From: an uncultured Eubacteriales bacterium
GTDB taxonomy: Bacteria > Bacillota > Clostridia > Christensenellales > Aristaeellaceae
DNA: 56,938 bases
Direction of reading: 5' to 3'
Assembly: GCA_902785105.1 (NCBI GenBank)
Contig: CACZXF010000024.1
Coordinates: 1 to 56,938, forward strand
Shown in pieces: positions 20,801-26,056 of the stretch; the first letter of the stretch is position 1; every line of letters begins with the position of its first letter. The notes beneath the pieces were generated by a model that saw only the letters and a program-made list of their open reading frames with translations, ran no database searches and was not told the origin of the DNA. A program made the position numbers and the translations under genes.

Positions 20801-23676
20801 TCGAACTGGAAGTGACCGCAAAGCCTGTCACCATTACGGCGGACAGCGATACAAAGGTATATGATGGTACAGCATTGGAGAAGAACAGCTATACCAATAC
20901 AAAACTCGTTGATGGGCATAAGTTCGATAGCGTGACGGTGACAGGCAGTCAGACGGTGGTCGGAAAGAAAGATAATGTTCCGAGCGCGGCGAAGATCGTG
21001 GATGCTGGCGGCAAGGACGTGACGAAGAACTATGCGGTCACCTATGCCAATGGCACGCTGGAAGTAACGCCCAAGGCTGTGACGATCAAGGCGCAAGATG
21101 CCAGCAAGACTTATGACGGCAAACCTCTGACCGAGAGTGGATTTACAGCAACTGCGCTGGAGCCGGGGGACAGCCATGCCTTCACGGTCACGATGACCAA
21201 AGACAGCACCATTACCGACGTGGGAACACAGCCGAACGTGATTGCTACGGTGGATGGCATAGAGGTAACTACCGAAAAGCCAACCCGCGTGGGCAACTAT
21301 ACAGTAACGACCGGCGACGGCGCGTTGGAGGTGACGCCGAAGGATGTAACTGTTACGACAGAGTCAGCCAGCAAGGAATATGACGGTGAGCCACTGATAA
21401 ACCCGAATGCCAGGATTGAAGGACTGGTTGAAGGTGAAAGCGCAACCGTGAATGCGACAGGTGAGATCACTGAAATTGGAAGTGTTGATAATACCTATTC
21501 CATTACATGGGGAAGCAACACAAAAGACGGCAACTATAATGTCAATGAAGTACTGGGCAAGCTGACCATTACAGTGAATGGGGACTTGGTTACGTTGACC
21601 GCGCCTTCTGACAGCAAGATTTATGATGGAACTGCGCTGACTTGTAATGGCAACGGACAGAATAAGGTAACATGGTCTGGCTTGCCGGAGGGCTTCACAG
21701 TGAGGGCTACTGCCAGTGGTAGTCAAACTGACGCCGGTCGGAGTGCTAATACGGTCGATGACGGTTATACAATCTATAACAAGAGTGGAAGTGACAAGAC
21801 CGCGAACTTTACCAATGTCACAAAGGCACCGGGTTGGCTCACGGTTTATCCGAGGGTTACTATAGCGAAGGTTTTGAGTGATCCGCTCATTTCCGATGCG
21901 GTCAGTACATTTAGAATGAACGTGAAAATAGGAAATGAAACGAATGGAAAAAACTATGATGTAAAACCCGGAGACAATGGAGTGCAGATTTCCAGCATTG
22001 ACGACCTGATAGCTGTCGGTTCTGCTGTGACTGTTTCGGAAGTAAAACATGAAATCTATGAGACTGTTTCTAAAGTTATCTTCAAGAATGGAAACAGTGA
22101 GGAAACCAAAGCAACGGGTACTGATTCTGTCAGGTTTGAGTTGGAAAACGTCAATGAGGTCAAGATTATCTTTACCAATACACGGAAAACAAAGGGTGTT
22201 ACTGTAGTAAAGAATTTGAGCAACCCCAATATTTCCGATAGTAAAGGGGATGAGTTTGATTTCAATGCAACCCTAAAGAACGGTAACAATGTGGTCAGCG
22301 GAGTGTCCTTGATCGCAGGTAGCACAGAGCAGACTAACAGCGAAGGAACAATTGCGTTCAAAGTCTCGGCCGGAGATGCAAATGGAGTATCGCTTAATGT
22401 GCCTGTTGGTGCGTCGCTGACCATTACAGAGAATGCACCGAATTATCGGACGACGATTAAAGGAGATGGTGAAGAATCGATTGAAAGAACAACATATAAT
22501 ATTGAACCCGACAAACCTCGAACTGTGACCTATACGAACTACAGGGATGCTTACTTGAAACTGGAAAACTTTACAAGCAAGGGAACATTGGATTTCCGGG
22601 TTGAATTAGAGGCAGACAAATTTGTAGGGGAACAGAATACAATCTATAGGATTGGCGAGGACAGGACAGCTACTAAAATTACAAAGACAAGCGGCTATTT
22701 TGCGATTACACTTGAAAGAAATGATTCCGCAAGTCTATGCTTGCCTTATGCGGCTGGGTTTGGCTGTAAGGTCACAATCTACAATGAGGATGGAACCAAG
22801 GCTGACGAAATTATGCTGAATCGGAGCGAAAAACCGCTTAGTACTACCTTGCAAGACAGCACAGTCTCCGGTACTCTGACAGCGGGTGCGCTCTACGAGG
22901 ATGGAAAAGGCTTTGATGAAGAACATCATAATGTTGTTTCCATCATCGATAAACTGGTTTTCAACAAGATTGACGGCAAAGGAGTAGCCTTGGAAGGAGC
23001 GGAATTTACACTCTTTGCGGAGGAGGAATGTACAACAGTAGTGGCAAAGGGAGAATCCAAAAAGGCAGAAGAAAGCTCGACAGTTGCGACTGTGGTATTT
23101 GACTCTCCTTTGGCAGTTGGAACTCCTTACTTCATGAAGGAAACCAAAAAACCGGTAGGGGACTATCAAGATAATAACGCGCTTTATAGGGTTACCTATG
23201 AGGTTGATGAATCGAATCCTGAGAAATCCGGTTTTAAGATTGAAGTAAAGAATGAAGGTGAAGGGGACTTTGTTTCATACAACGGCAATACGATAGTAAA
23301 TATCTTTACTACGAAGCGCAAGGCCATTTTGCGCAAGGTACTTTCAAGTGGTGGTAAATATGAATCGTTGTCGGGAGCAGTGTTTACACTCTACTATGCG
23401 GACGGAAAGACCGAGGTTAAGCTTGATACAGCCGTGAAGGATGCGGAAGGCAATCCGACGAATGTATTTGAGAACTTGAAATCGGAGGCTAATGGTATCA
23501 TCTGGATTGGCATGTTGCCAATAGGAATCTATTATCTGCATGAAACAGGGGTTCCGGAAGGTGCCAGTGGAGATAAACCGTGGTTTGTTGTCAAAGTAAC
23601 TGATAAGGGTGTAGAACAGCCTATAAAGTCTTATGCAACACGGCCTACGATTGAAGAACTTAACGAAACACCCTAA
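2872..23676 (+). CDS. Giant multi-domain surface protein, main part (MBG, Cna-B/SpaA, five beta-helix modules, InlB, YDG)
   Basis: About 6,930 residues continue the gene begun at 304; the apparent GTG start is only the point where frame 1 reopens. Domains in order, by window position: MBG repeats to 3400; Cna-B/SpaA-like folds 3400-5640 (for example DADTGDALPGAVFAVYA and ETQAPEGWLLP); five more MBG units 5640-7040; beta-helix module 1 at 7780-9690; module 2 at 10475-13830; module 3 at 13840-15000; Cna-like repeats 15010-15790; module 4 at 15790-17480; SpaA and InlB-like domains 17490-18180; module 5 at 18160-19210; three more Cna-like repeats 19210-20330; InlB-like 20330-20560; YDG (VYDGTxL) repeats 20560-21850; Cna-like repeats to 22930; two SpaA domains to the end. 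The beta-helix rungs carry GG(A/G)(I/V)Y and GN-A-N motifs like polymorphic outer-membrane repeats. No LPXTG, membrane helix or dockerin is seen at the C-terminus. From about 19600 onward GC content falls visibly. The likely role is adhesion; the ligand is unknown. Confidence 0.85.
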   Translation: MTAGENPNYTVTVEPGTFKITPKAVTVKADDKSKDYDNDETTDPELTATVTGAVEGEEISYTLSREAGQDVGEYAITVTAGENPNYTVTVENGTFTIAPKAVTVTAIDVSKTYGDPDPELTATVEGLVGTDEIEYSLSRAEGDKLGSYDITPAGEAEQGNYIITYINGTLTVTWPEGDLVTKELTGFNGDLASYKITVKGEPLNEGEPLTLVDTFSGNQAINYASVEVAGTGDFSYDFSGNTGTYVIPDGVEVIITYTTRVKGSVGETVDFDNTAVLGVTENGSFTAGDSATVEASKTLSPTGSDIHGQDGVYTIDLFAYAQGHMERGLEGAKFRLLDSNMRPMSYKAGESAGQIITFETGADGYVTIALNEADHGLAIRKNTVYYLEMVTAPYEEIDGGQNIYYQKDNTFYSFMITDTPNYEYGGVYSYVNGDVLKVRCYPVSRGVNITKRFSGNYQLTDEQKKAIVFILQKEALDTATGWVDVESHTYADFTYGSMNFSTGREGGTELEDNATYRVIEKNALPEALEGQVSVNTTYTVAYQKGGEPVEDVTNEFFVDPDDKLAYSYDLTFTNQYVDNRLTLIKIDADTGDALPGAVFAVYAAADDAEPIKTYTTGDDGTAAIRRGDEGAEYAADTLYYVVETQAPEGWLLPDAPEKVYFYFSENGSAAPAGPAAVDLSTSFDTVTLTNRSDKVSVPVTVVWGVNGDEAWPEGVDHLVIGLYKSVDGGEPVAVLNDQDEPRTVTLNKTKYYDTSFKNLPAREDGKPVVYSVVEEHIYDGGGADITTQYARSSSVSGTGWYVVNNQAATSVTVRKEWYEIEGDTPIEDADDKAAVTFDLYRTTAASEATAFTRAELQTLLGGATPVRTGLTLAAPDWSLTVDSLEIGDKQGNPYHYYVLEHTPDNQEDTYAVEADTLTIKNRQTPVTVVITAADAEKTYGDDDPTWTFTAEVKQEGASVEIGAPDTSDNWHATVTAPSGATTDIAFTVARETGEDVGGYAITPSGDAIQSDYRVLFGAGTLTIDRANVTVTAGAEKTYGEADPDLVTVEGLIGDDTIVYTVSREEGQDVGEYPITLTGDAVQGNYNVTYVLADENDKPYVFTIRRATATVKAVDAEKLYGEDDPEFEVEIEGLVNDDPSTVIGYEVTRAAGEDVGDYTITPVVDAVQGNYKVNVAAGTLTIKPAGLTVTVQNADKIYGDDDPEWEIEISGLQRGEEGGELVSTLDEETGSRTYTYSVTVGEETRQLLAFLVDRASGENVGNYTLTPSGEATQGNYSVTYSTGGTLTIERAELTVIPNRVVKAVGITEDPLLTAEIEGWKNGDDTCNAASAVGEDGTITWTYTRGDDGAALLTFTLKRDPGEEEGEYPVAANGAPNQSNYVISYESGTFAILSILDVDVTQPLTDYADASANPSYSYTATLDLTGTGLAEYSKNGFETVNGVPTLSFTLPDGDGGKLMTLKIPGGAKLTVTQNTQDSENPDYTTAMLIDGAPYADPDGALTYTIDSVDTYHEIAFAHDRISLPVSARAAVGQTEEGATILSGRQGAMGIPNGVETIDVDFADEMHSKIGYALPTDKYYLYDHASLYTTAGAAIEGAAGVTGIQYSRETGKWQYRVADGEFAEVPENTQLVLFYLPKFVCKIGTVKFYSIREAVEYVEAHDKTAKIEMLIGDYAIRSDRDKVIIPEDCDITITTAETEYEGTGTAVISRSLNLTGGHLFDNKGTLKFDNIILDGKNVSAKDAMVLNEAELTVDTAATLRNASGVNGGAIYAKTGNLTVNGTLSNNAATYGGAVYVNGGEVGLGGSLSGNTATTGGAVYVNDGTVNVTATATGNKATSGGAIYIHKGEVGLAGTLIENEAASGGAVYQAGGTLTAGGSISQNTATGNGGAIYQAGGTLDTVGTLSGNKAANGGGIYRVGGTLTVGGTIENNTAVTNGGGIHTVGGTLDVSATLTGNGAANGGAIYISGATLNLNGGSISSNTASANGGAVCALNTATVIGGATLDNNTATANGGAFYMEGGSVTLQGTGKLNDNSAANGGGIYATSGAISVTGGEIKNNEAETSGGAVYAASATVTVGGGTISGNKATQGNGGAIYDNSGAVTISAGTLSGNSAANGKGGAVYAETGTVGFTGGTITTNSAVNGAAIFAGSGIANVSASITSNTATGGGAIGVGSASARLFFNGNAHVYDNKFNGGQRNVYLDVDSELVINAVKLNSGKKIGVYVPGDVDGDQVIAHGDVTGYFGAYTNTDNLGSFKNDRFSELSAAYENNRLYWINNLKYDIYYLASYSAQFPPTTNYAAEPSKKVCSAKSYAPRTRESNIYDLVMAMKLYETHNTDFTNNVGANYASMAVYAYTFSDKAMSNTFANYLQTVRWDSTARKWKYYKQDGTEAPANTSKLVIFYSAPAYLTIVNNNASGLALNISELTVLKKDVMNNGLYGFVTAKNGATAQTLMPIQPADLQLDAGESIKLMFPGAQGQSFVLKGEFTGEGASGSTGIEYTFNGGAKTPLSGTTVDFTSFKFNTSDDAAELIFGDDLPICKIGDVPFSTLTAAMDYAKIQKTATGNNKYTIEMLVDYLVPKDDVLDIPAGYDITFTTADRNAETLPFTGSGTRAILSRDTGNSGASVKAKSSTLTVDNLAFDGRSLTASGAGGAINTATCATVTIRNCLFSGYRADQGGAVYVDNTAAGSSLTVEDCEFSNCQTNASVDKAGGGGIWTTARELYVRNCTFDFCACLKGKAQAGSIFHNIKSGWSKDSKTVISDCKFSNSYSVGGSGGTIESDALDVTISDCEFHGSYTNKDKGNGGAINALAGDSGKQDTTGWIGTYNGECWLTVKNCLFDGCRAASNGNGGAIVSSMWYVTIEDCKFVNNQSKYGGAIRLTNSNAKWLHINGCTFENCSATGEGGGVSAAVPEIKVEASEGGTFLDGTENDGSTHFIDCIANRGGGIDNAKDDGTVTMENVNFTRCDARTSGGGAIYTQAKTLSITGDANTFTDCTGWGPGGAVYQNRSVTGSSVTLENCQFSGCKADNGGNGGGMYASAVDLTISGDGNGFSGCTAAKAGGGLYHATAGTDSIENCAFENCTASAETGGGLYTVAQSLTITGENSRFIGCTAQTDGGGIYHNRNAEGSSFTFRDGVFDKCTANGKNGGAIYTPAKSVTLADCEIKNSTAKSQGGGVYISPNTASFEGCTITDNSVTNSDSKGGGVYVAGGTTTYKNSTVSGCQAGNGGGWYQNNGNLYILGGSISGSATNGGGLYMNESNTKVYHYGGMISGTAAGNGGGVYKNDGTYTLGNGTYEEVAYTGARVGELTEGAYSATAKNGGGIYQNGGTVNLNAGAEVVGEASGSGGGIWNKSTVNHNGGYVNGTAANGGGVYQSDTSNGKYNFNGGTITGTATANGGAFYQAGNTFDINSGAVLGERTAGENTIASTADGNGGALYVAAGTATLKTGGSILGAGAANGGGAYVAGGTFTFQGGSMVRNTAAENGGGVYVADGKFEMKDGGAVIGGSEANANTANIGAGIFVADGKKATFDDGTAKTLEISYNHARTEGGGIAVGGPGAVLSFANAVTVRHNTMGADNTECNVYLDQDCNTVIQNGALNEAAYIGVYASDAQDEGHGQSGKPFGTYSNDSHLNVYRNDRRPYYYGVKGSNNLVIWPNFVCKITDGEGGLLYKDANGTPAVYVELENIANSKDNTAGAFCELNKTTPSLYKKGEDGAYTLYTENEYQVQMLAPNYEMGSTRQIKLNENVSSKRKITLTTASATPDECGFFYTGDPRFNATIKRTVDTYSLIYVEKLWELTLRSITLDGDNHKATENGGLLRLVGSGSAILDEGAILQNIGTSGKDGGAVYITDDASAFTMKNGSRITGCGTGTANGGAVCLNKGTFTMNGGAITGCSAANGGGVYMNNSAKFDMNGGEITGNNATSTGGGIAHNKDKVPEITFSGLCTVTGNTLNSSTRCNVQLARATYDIIKANGLDSRSEIGIYTDGQETATGSIYYNHGMPGKPFGTWLIQDDKLFVFVNDRNTNLRGFQSANETDTRIFWEYHPLLTVTKNVSSDLTYDQKTAEFTFQVQLPADRFTKNSTKYGDMTFNNNGLAIVKLKAGGSATAVLPDTFHMVAYEVTEVLSDSQKVDYTATAKQNGTDCSFTEEKPLTVSGTLGENIGTDNSTSLSEVVFTNTRETGDLTIKKVVLPVKQSDLEGSYAFTLTLPDDPITKTYAVTYADAANHETSGTLSFESGVADFTLSHDQSITIHGLPTDLAYQVEENLTERQQSSIRTQVQVDDVDVVSAAGTMGKTSNVVFTNRFLDIVCKITNRSRELLYIREANGTLSEAIFSHLEDAFDQINSGNLRTAGNGTVSGTLRIEMVVPEYAMERTATLNSGKTVILSTALTTDTDAFPYNKGVDDGNGNVSLVTREFDQGSMLTVNGTLTVDKITLDGASKAETPITAEADGGIINVASGVRLTLNSAAKLQNSSVTGNGGAIRLAPGASLTMGGAIENCSAVSGGGVYAEAGFKNITTTGSIAGCAATDGNGGAIFAASGAGASVNLNAGTRLTGNRASADGGAVWSGANVVLRGAVGGAETGEGNTAGGNGGGICLGENATFNMYTGSLIAGNTAVNGGGLYAQHTTRVENGTLSGNTATGQGGAIYAAEGAVVTLAKLSTLADNSAEQGGAVYNAGSLTLNDASITGNTATQGGAVYDAGSFTQSGGSMTGNTATEKGGAVYVAEGKRFTMTGGSVNGGNQSPEGAISTGSGAVLAFSGNSVVTGNTGSDGATPMNVYLGYDSNAIITTGGLGSGANIGVYVADGEPEDPQTEDAVDNPIYVDHGIATKNFATYTGTSIGSARLAQFVNDRDNTLHGMSGGGDLIAWSGKGIQLKVQKAGTTTTVSGVAFRLTNSAGTQVWSGTSNASGIVEIPWGGDEKQNGREVHFVWKSGYTLYETAASGDTVRPAGQWTLTIGRDNAVIWTTVPSETPNVNRTIAIGTGNARYLGDTFDLYNDVKPKVTYISQGATLRTDTVGFTTTDVYRNYTVDIPNPTANSRVFRCWATKPERPENGEGYYEYSRNDVIHFYRGGDSDTDAQGISKGDMTLYAQWEEVVCKITDRDGKLLYVGGAPAVYGTLEAGFEAYNTVPVFYYQNGSRATARRIEMLVGEYTLNNPVTLNRGKTAMLTTAPSTDKDGYPYIGENGPISVITRGAECADKSLITDIGALTLMNITLDGGSREVTCDGGLVNVAQNAATLTVTTGATLRNAVTTRSGGAVYVVGNASMSMTGGSITGNTGDNGAVCLAENAAMTMSGGSITGNTGDHGAVYVADKARMTMSGGSITGNTGDHGAISVGGDGARLTFSGNAQVKDNTRADKTTACNVYLDQDTNAVINSPGLGANAWIGVYVPTLNKDDQTPYSTRGDNLCDFGTYTGVVNLDHFHNDINALTGIARTDDKRIVWLKLVPTTVTKELVDLYGATNRAFTMSAAFAGKDQSYTYQWSNGTQSITLKEGDSQSKTIQNASAATDSNGRATLGSVVFNLPVGLPLTLAETAADLDYYTTAITGDSSLTKELNISGTTATFTIKEDSTNASVTVTNTRKTGQLKITKAVTSVLEKDKAAEFTFTVKLTGLSSTPKEKTIDGVKFVNGEARVTLKLDGNQYECSKVIKNLPIGVTYTVTEDVYNDFITDKPDGESGVISASTPQVKFTNTRKTGDLKVSKTMKNGTPADNDVSFVFEVRLEGLDDGKIPLTYRATMFDGSEESETETTFYAEGKASFQMKANQSITIHGLPKGVSYTVTEEADSDNKYVIESNKGYTGQISEKLSEAVFVNKRNSFTVKYVTDKDKGTIAGADADGNITRKVDYQKDTPFYREGKGPEVTAKSGYHFKGWDKTIAPKVTADVTYVAQYQKVVNITADKATKVYDGTPLTLTEADYKNDLPVGDKIQERTIIISGSQTDVGTSNSEIDIERVRILRNNLDVTDEYWIVAPPVELEVTAKPVTITADSDTKVYDGTALEKNSYTNTKLVDGHKFDSVTVTGSQTVVGKKDNVPSAAKIVDAGGKDVTKNYAVTYANGTLEVTPKAVTIKAQDASKTYDGKPLTESGFTATALEPGDSHAFTVTMTKDSTITDVGTQPNVIATVDGIEVTTEKPTRVGNYTVTTGDGALEVTPKDVTVTTESASKEYDGEPLINPNARIEGLVEGESATVNATGEITEIGSVDNTYSITWGSNTKDGNYNVNEVLGKLTITVNGDLVTLTAPSDSKIYDGTALTCNGNGQNKVTWSGLPEGFTVRATASGSQTDAGRSANTVDDGYTIYNKSGSDKTANFTNVTKAPGWLTVYPRVTIAKVLSDPLISDAVSTFRMNVKIGNETNGKNYDVKPGDNGVQISSIDDLIAVGSAVTVSEVKHEIYETVSKVIFKNGNSEETKATGTDSVRFELENVNEVKIIFTNTRKTKGVTVVKNLSNPNISDSKGDEFDFNATLKNGNNVVSGVSLIAGSTEQTNSEGTIAFKVSAGDANGVSLNVPVGASLTITENAPNYRTTIKGDGEESIERTTYNIEPDKPRTVTYTNYRDAYLKLENFTSKGTLDFRVELEADKFVGEQNTIYRIGEDRTATKITKTSGYFAITLERNDSASLCLPYAAGFGCKVTIYNEDGTKADEIMLNRSEKPLSTTLQDSTVSGTLTAGALYEDGKGFDEEHHNVVSIIDKLVFNKIDGKGVALEGAEFTLFAEEECTTVVAKGESKKAEESSTVATVVFDSPLAVGTPYFMKETKKPVGDYQDNNALYRVTYEVDESNPEKSGFKIEVKNEGEGDFVSYNGNTIVNIFTTKRKAILRKVLSSGGKYESLSGAVFTLYYADGKTEVKLDTAVKDAEGNPTNVFENLKSEANGIIWIGMLPIGIYYLHETGVPEGASGDKPWFVVKVTDKGVEQPIKSYATRPTIEELNETP

Positions 23677-23683
23677 CACAAAA

Positions 23684-23712
23684 CCCCCAGTCCACAGCGG
23701 GCTGGGGGTGAT
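23684..23712 (+). terminator. Terminator of the giant surface gene
   Basis: A CCCCCAG (23684-23690) / CTGGGGG (23702-23708) stem is followed by a T-rich tract. It lies 8 bases after the TAA of the surface-protein gene. Confidence 0.7.
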
Positions 23713-23731
23713 TTATTTGGGGGGATGAAGA

Positions 23732-23759
23732 ACGGCGCGGGCCTTTTGGCCTGCGCCGT
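23732..23759 (-). terminator. Hairpin downstream of the VanW gene
   Basis: An 11-12 base-pair GC stem with a TTTT loop lies 6 bases past the stop codon of the minus-strand VanW gene. The T-run on the minus strand is poor, so termination is inferred from position and stem strength. Confidence 0.45.
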
Positions 23760-23764
23760 GGGGG

Positions 23765-25495
23765 TTAGAATTGGGAGGGGGGCTCGGTGGCGGTTGTGGT
23801 GGTGCCATCGGGGTTATGAATGCCGCGCCAGTAGACGTTGACGCCGGCGGAGTACATATCGTAGCTGACCTGTACGCGGTTGACCTCCTGCTGGGTGTTC
23901 CAGTCGTAGGAGACGAGCCAGCCCTCGGAGTGGCAGCTTCCGTGGCCCTCCTTATAGAGGACGGGGGTATCGGTGGTATAATAGACGTACTTGCCGGAGA
24001 GGTCATCCTGGTAGCCGATGACGTCGGACTTGCTCTCCTGTTTGATGACGCTTTCGAGGACGTATTTGTATTCGGGTCGCGTGCCGTAGACGGTGACGGT
24101 GGCTTTTTCCTTGGTGACGTTGGTGTAGATATAGATGGCGTGGCCGGTATCGTTGCGGAACACGAAATCCTTCTTGCCGTAGTTGACGGCGGCGTCCTGG
24201 CTGGGCTCGACATAGGAGACGGTCATGGTGTGGTTATGGCGCTCGATGATGGTCATGCCAGCCTGCACCATGGCGTCATAGAGTGTGGTGGACGCCTGGC
24301 AGACGCCGCCGCCGATGCCCATTTCCTCCTTGGAGCCGGCGTATTCGGGGGCCTCCTTGAAGCCCATGGCCTCGGTGCGGGGGCCGACCACCTCGTTGAA
24401 GCTGATGGTGTCGCCGGGATAGACGGTGAGCATGTTGAAGTGGTTCAGCGCGGTGCGGACGTTGCTGCGGCTGTCGAAGCCACGGAAGGTGACGTCGGTG
24501 GAGAACTTGGCGATCTCGTCCATTTCCATGTCGTCGGAGGCGATGGCGGGCTGGACCTCGTTGACGGGGAGGTTCGTGTCGCCCTTGCCGGTCTCGATGA
24601 GGTTCACCAGCGTGGCCTTCAGCGCGTCCTCGTCCAGCGCGAAGCCGTTGACGGAGGGCTGGGTGATGACGGGCTTCAGCTCGGTCAGCGTGACCTCGGC
24701 GTCGATGGGGGCGACGTTCACCGCCGCGGCGATCTCGGAGACGAAATCGTCCAGCGCCGTCTCGTCGTAGGTGGGCTCGCTGGTGAACTCGGCGGGCACC
24801 TGCTGGAGACCCTTGACGATCTCCCGGCGGGTGGCGCGGTCGCCGACGTGGCCCAGGTTCCAGGCGCGCTCCAGGTTTTCATCCATATCGAGCTGCGCGT
24901 TGACCAGCTTCGGGCTGAAATCCCAGCTCTTGTCTTGGAAGGTCAGTGTGTAGCTGGTGTTCAGCCACTGGTCGCGGAGGTCGTGCATCAGCTGGACGCC
25001 GTCCTCGTGGGTGTAGCCGGTGAGGCAGACGCCGTTGACGTAGACGTTGTCCACGAAGGTCTCCGTCATGGAGGTCCTTGCGCCGCCGATGAGCTTTACG
25101 CCGCCGAAGATCAGCGCGCCCAGCAGCACCGCTCCGATGCCCAGCTTGACCGCCAGTGGGATGCCCGCCCGGCGTTTGGCCGCGGCGGGGCGGCGGTTTG
25201 GCGTGGGACTGCGGCGGGCGTCGTTGGGGGTCCGCCTGCGGGGCGGCGCGCCGCTGCCTGAGGGACGCTGACCGCCGGGGCGCTGGCCCTGAGAGGGTCG
25301 GCGCGAGGTCTGCGAATAAGTGCCGCTTCGGCGCGGGGCGTATTCCGCGTTCATCCGCCGCGGGGTGCCGTAGCCCGGCGGCGTGCGCGAGGCGTCCATG
25401 TAATTCATCTGAGCGCGGCGCGGCGCGGCATAGCGGTCCGGCGGGGAATAGGTCTGCCGGGGACCGTAATAATCATAATAGCGTTCGCTTGTCAA
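23765..25495 (-). CDS. VanW family membrane-anchored protein
   Basis: This is a 576-residue protein of the VanW family, whose biochemical role is not established; family members often accompany cell-wall or peptidoglycan-binding domains. Residues 1-110 are a basic, Pro/Arg/Tyr-rich cytoplasmic tail. Residues 112-137 form one membrane helix (GIGAVLLGALIFGGVKLIGG). A large external region follows, with the VanW core near residues 340-470 (VYPGDTISFNEVVGPRT, GGGVCQASTTLYDA). The TTG start at 25495 is chosen because AGGAG sits 10 bases upstream; the longer frame back to 25591 would read through a palindromic repeat and is rejected. It is monocistronic, with its own promoter at 25716-25744 and a long leader that contains the repeat at 25552. 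Confidence 0.85.
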   Translation of the reverse strand: MTSERYYDYYGPRQTYSPPDRYAAPRRAQMNYMDASRTPPGYGTPRRMNAEYAPRRSGTYSQTSRRPSQGQRPGGQRPSGSGAPPRRRTPNDARRSPTPNRRPAAAKRRAGIPLAVKLGIGAVLLGALIFGGVKLIGGARTSMTETFVDNVYVNGVCLTGYTHEDGVQLMHDLRDQWLNTSYTLTFQDKSWDFSPKLVNAQLDMDENLERAWNLGHVGDRATRREIVKGLQQVPAEFTSEPTYDETALDDFVSEIAAAVNVAPIDAEVTLTELKPVITQPSVNGFALDEDALKATLVNLIETGKGDTNLPVNEVQPAIASDDMEMDEIAKFSTDVTFRGFDSRSNVRTALNHFNMLTVYPGDTISFNEVVGPRTEAMGFKEAPEYAGSKEEMGIGGGVCQASTTLYDAMVQAGMTIIERHNHTMTVSYVEPSQDAAVNYGKKDFVFRNDTGHAIYIYTNVTKEKATVTVYGTRPEYKYVLESVIKQESKSDVIGYQDDLSGKYVYYTTDTPVLYKEGHGSCHSEGWLVSYDWNTQQEVNRVQVSYDMYSAGVNVYWRGIHNPDGTTTTATEPPSQF

Positions 25496-25551
25496 GAAAC
25501 ATCCGCTCCTGATTTCAGATCGGTGGTAATTTGTCGTGGAAACGAAACAAC

Positions 25552-25633
25552 CCTGTAGGGGCGGCGTTTCGCCGCCTGTCCTGCGCGACACATCACGTTT
25601 GATCGGGCGGGCGGCGCAACGCCGCCCCTACAA
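25552..25633. repeat. Core-1 palindromic repeat (double GC hairpin)
   Basis: The left arm CCTGTAGGGGCGGCGTTTCG and the right arm (GGCGGCGCAACGCCGCCCCTACA) are inverted copies. Each arm is itself a hairpin (GGCGGCG/CGCCGCC). The unit lies in the untranslated leader of the VanW gene. It is one of about eleven full or half copies in the window. Confidence 0.9.
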
Positions 25634-25715
25634 ACTAAGCGGGAGACCTCTGGGAAACATCGTGTTATCCTGGATTTTGACAAAGGTTTGAAGCCTCCAC
25701 CTCATTACAGTCTAT

Positions 25716-25744
25716 ATTATAGCATAGATTCGACGATATTTTAA
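25716..25744 (-). promoter_or_regulatory. Promoter of the VanW gene
   Basis: On the minus strand, -35 TTAAAA (25744-25739), a 17-base spacer and -10 TATAAT (25721-25716) with extended TGC. It would give a leader of about 215 bases. The stretch 25745-26008 is AT-rich and holds no gene. It contains a 7-bp inverted repeat (25937-25943 / 25976-25982) but no riboswitch that I can recognise. Confidence 0.6.
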
Positions 25745-26008
25745 GTGGCAAACTCTATAAAATTTGTAAAATAAATTAAAACTTTTTTCACAAATTCCGT
25801 GGGAAAAGACGTTGAAACATTGATAATACGTTAATTACGGCCGATTATGACACGAACGTGCCATGAATAGACACAATTGCGCAATATATTGTCATTTATT
25901 ATCGGCGATTGCGGCAACAATTTGACCGGGAGGTGAGGATTCCATAGAGGTTTTGTTCAGATGTGTAATTTTGGAGGAATCCGGGCCGTTTCGCTTGCAA
26001 ATATAATA

Positions 26009-26036
26009 TTGGTCTGTTAACATAGAACCATATAAA
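26009..26036 (+). promoter_or_regulatory. Possible promoter of the dap operon
   Basis: TTGGTC at 26009-26014 and TATAAA at 26031-26036, 16 bases apart, lie just upstream of the GGAGG ribosome site of dapA. An alternative is TTGCAA at 25997-26002 with TAACAT. Both are weak matches. Confidence 0.3.
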
Positions 26037-26056
26037 ATACGGACGGAGGGTTCGCT

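Noticed and set aside
23400-23676. LPXTG sorting signal or C-terminal membrane anchor of the giant protein
   Set aside because: The C-terminus ends shortly after a SpaA domain (IEELNETP) with no motif, hydrophobic helix or basic tail.
25496-25591. N-terminal extensions of the VanW, MATE, membrane and other genes with peptides such as GGETPPLQG or GGRRNAAPTG
   Set aside because: These peptides are translations of the palindromic repeat CCTGTAGGGGCGGCG; real starts with ribosome sites lie downstream.
25745-26056. Possible lysine riboswitch upstream of dapA
   Set aside because: Only a 7-bp inverted repeat is visible. The L-box signature is not recognisable and no terminator/antiterminator pair is seen.
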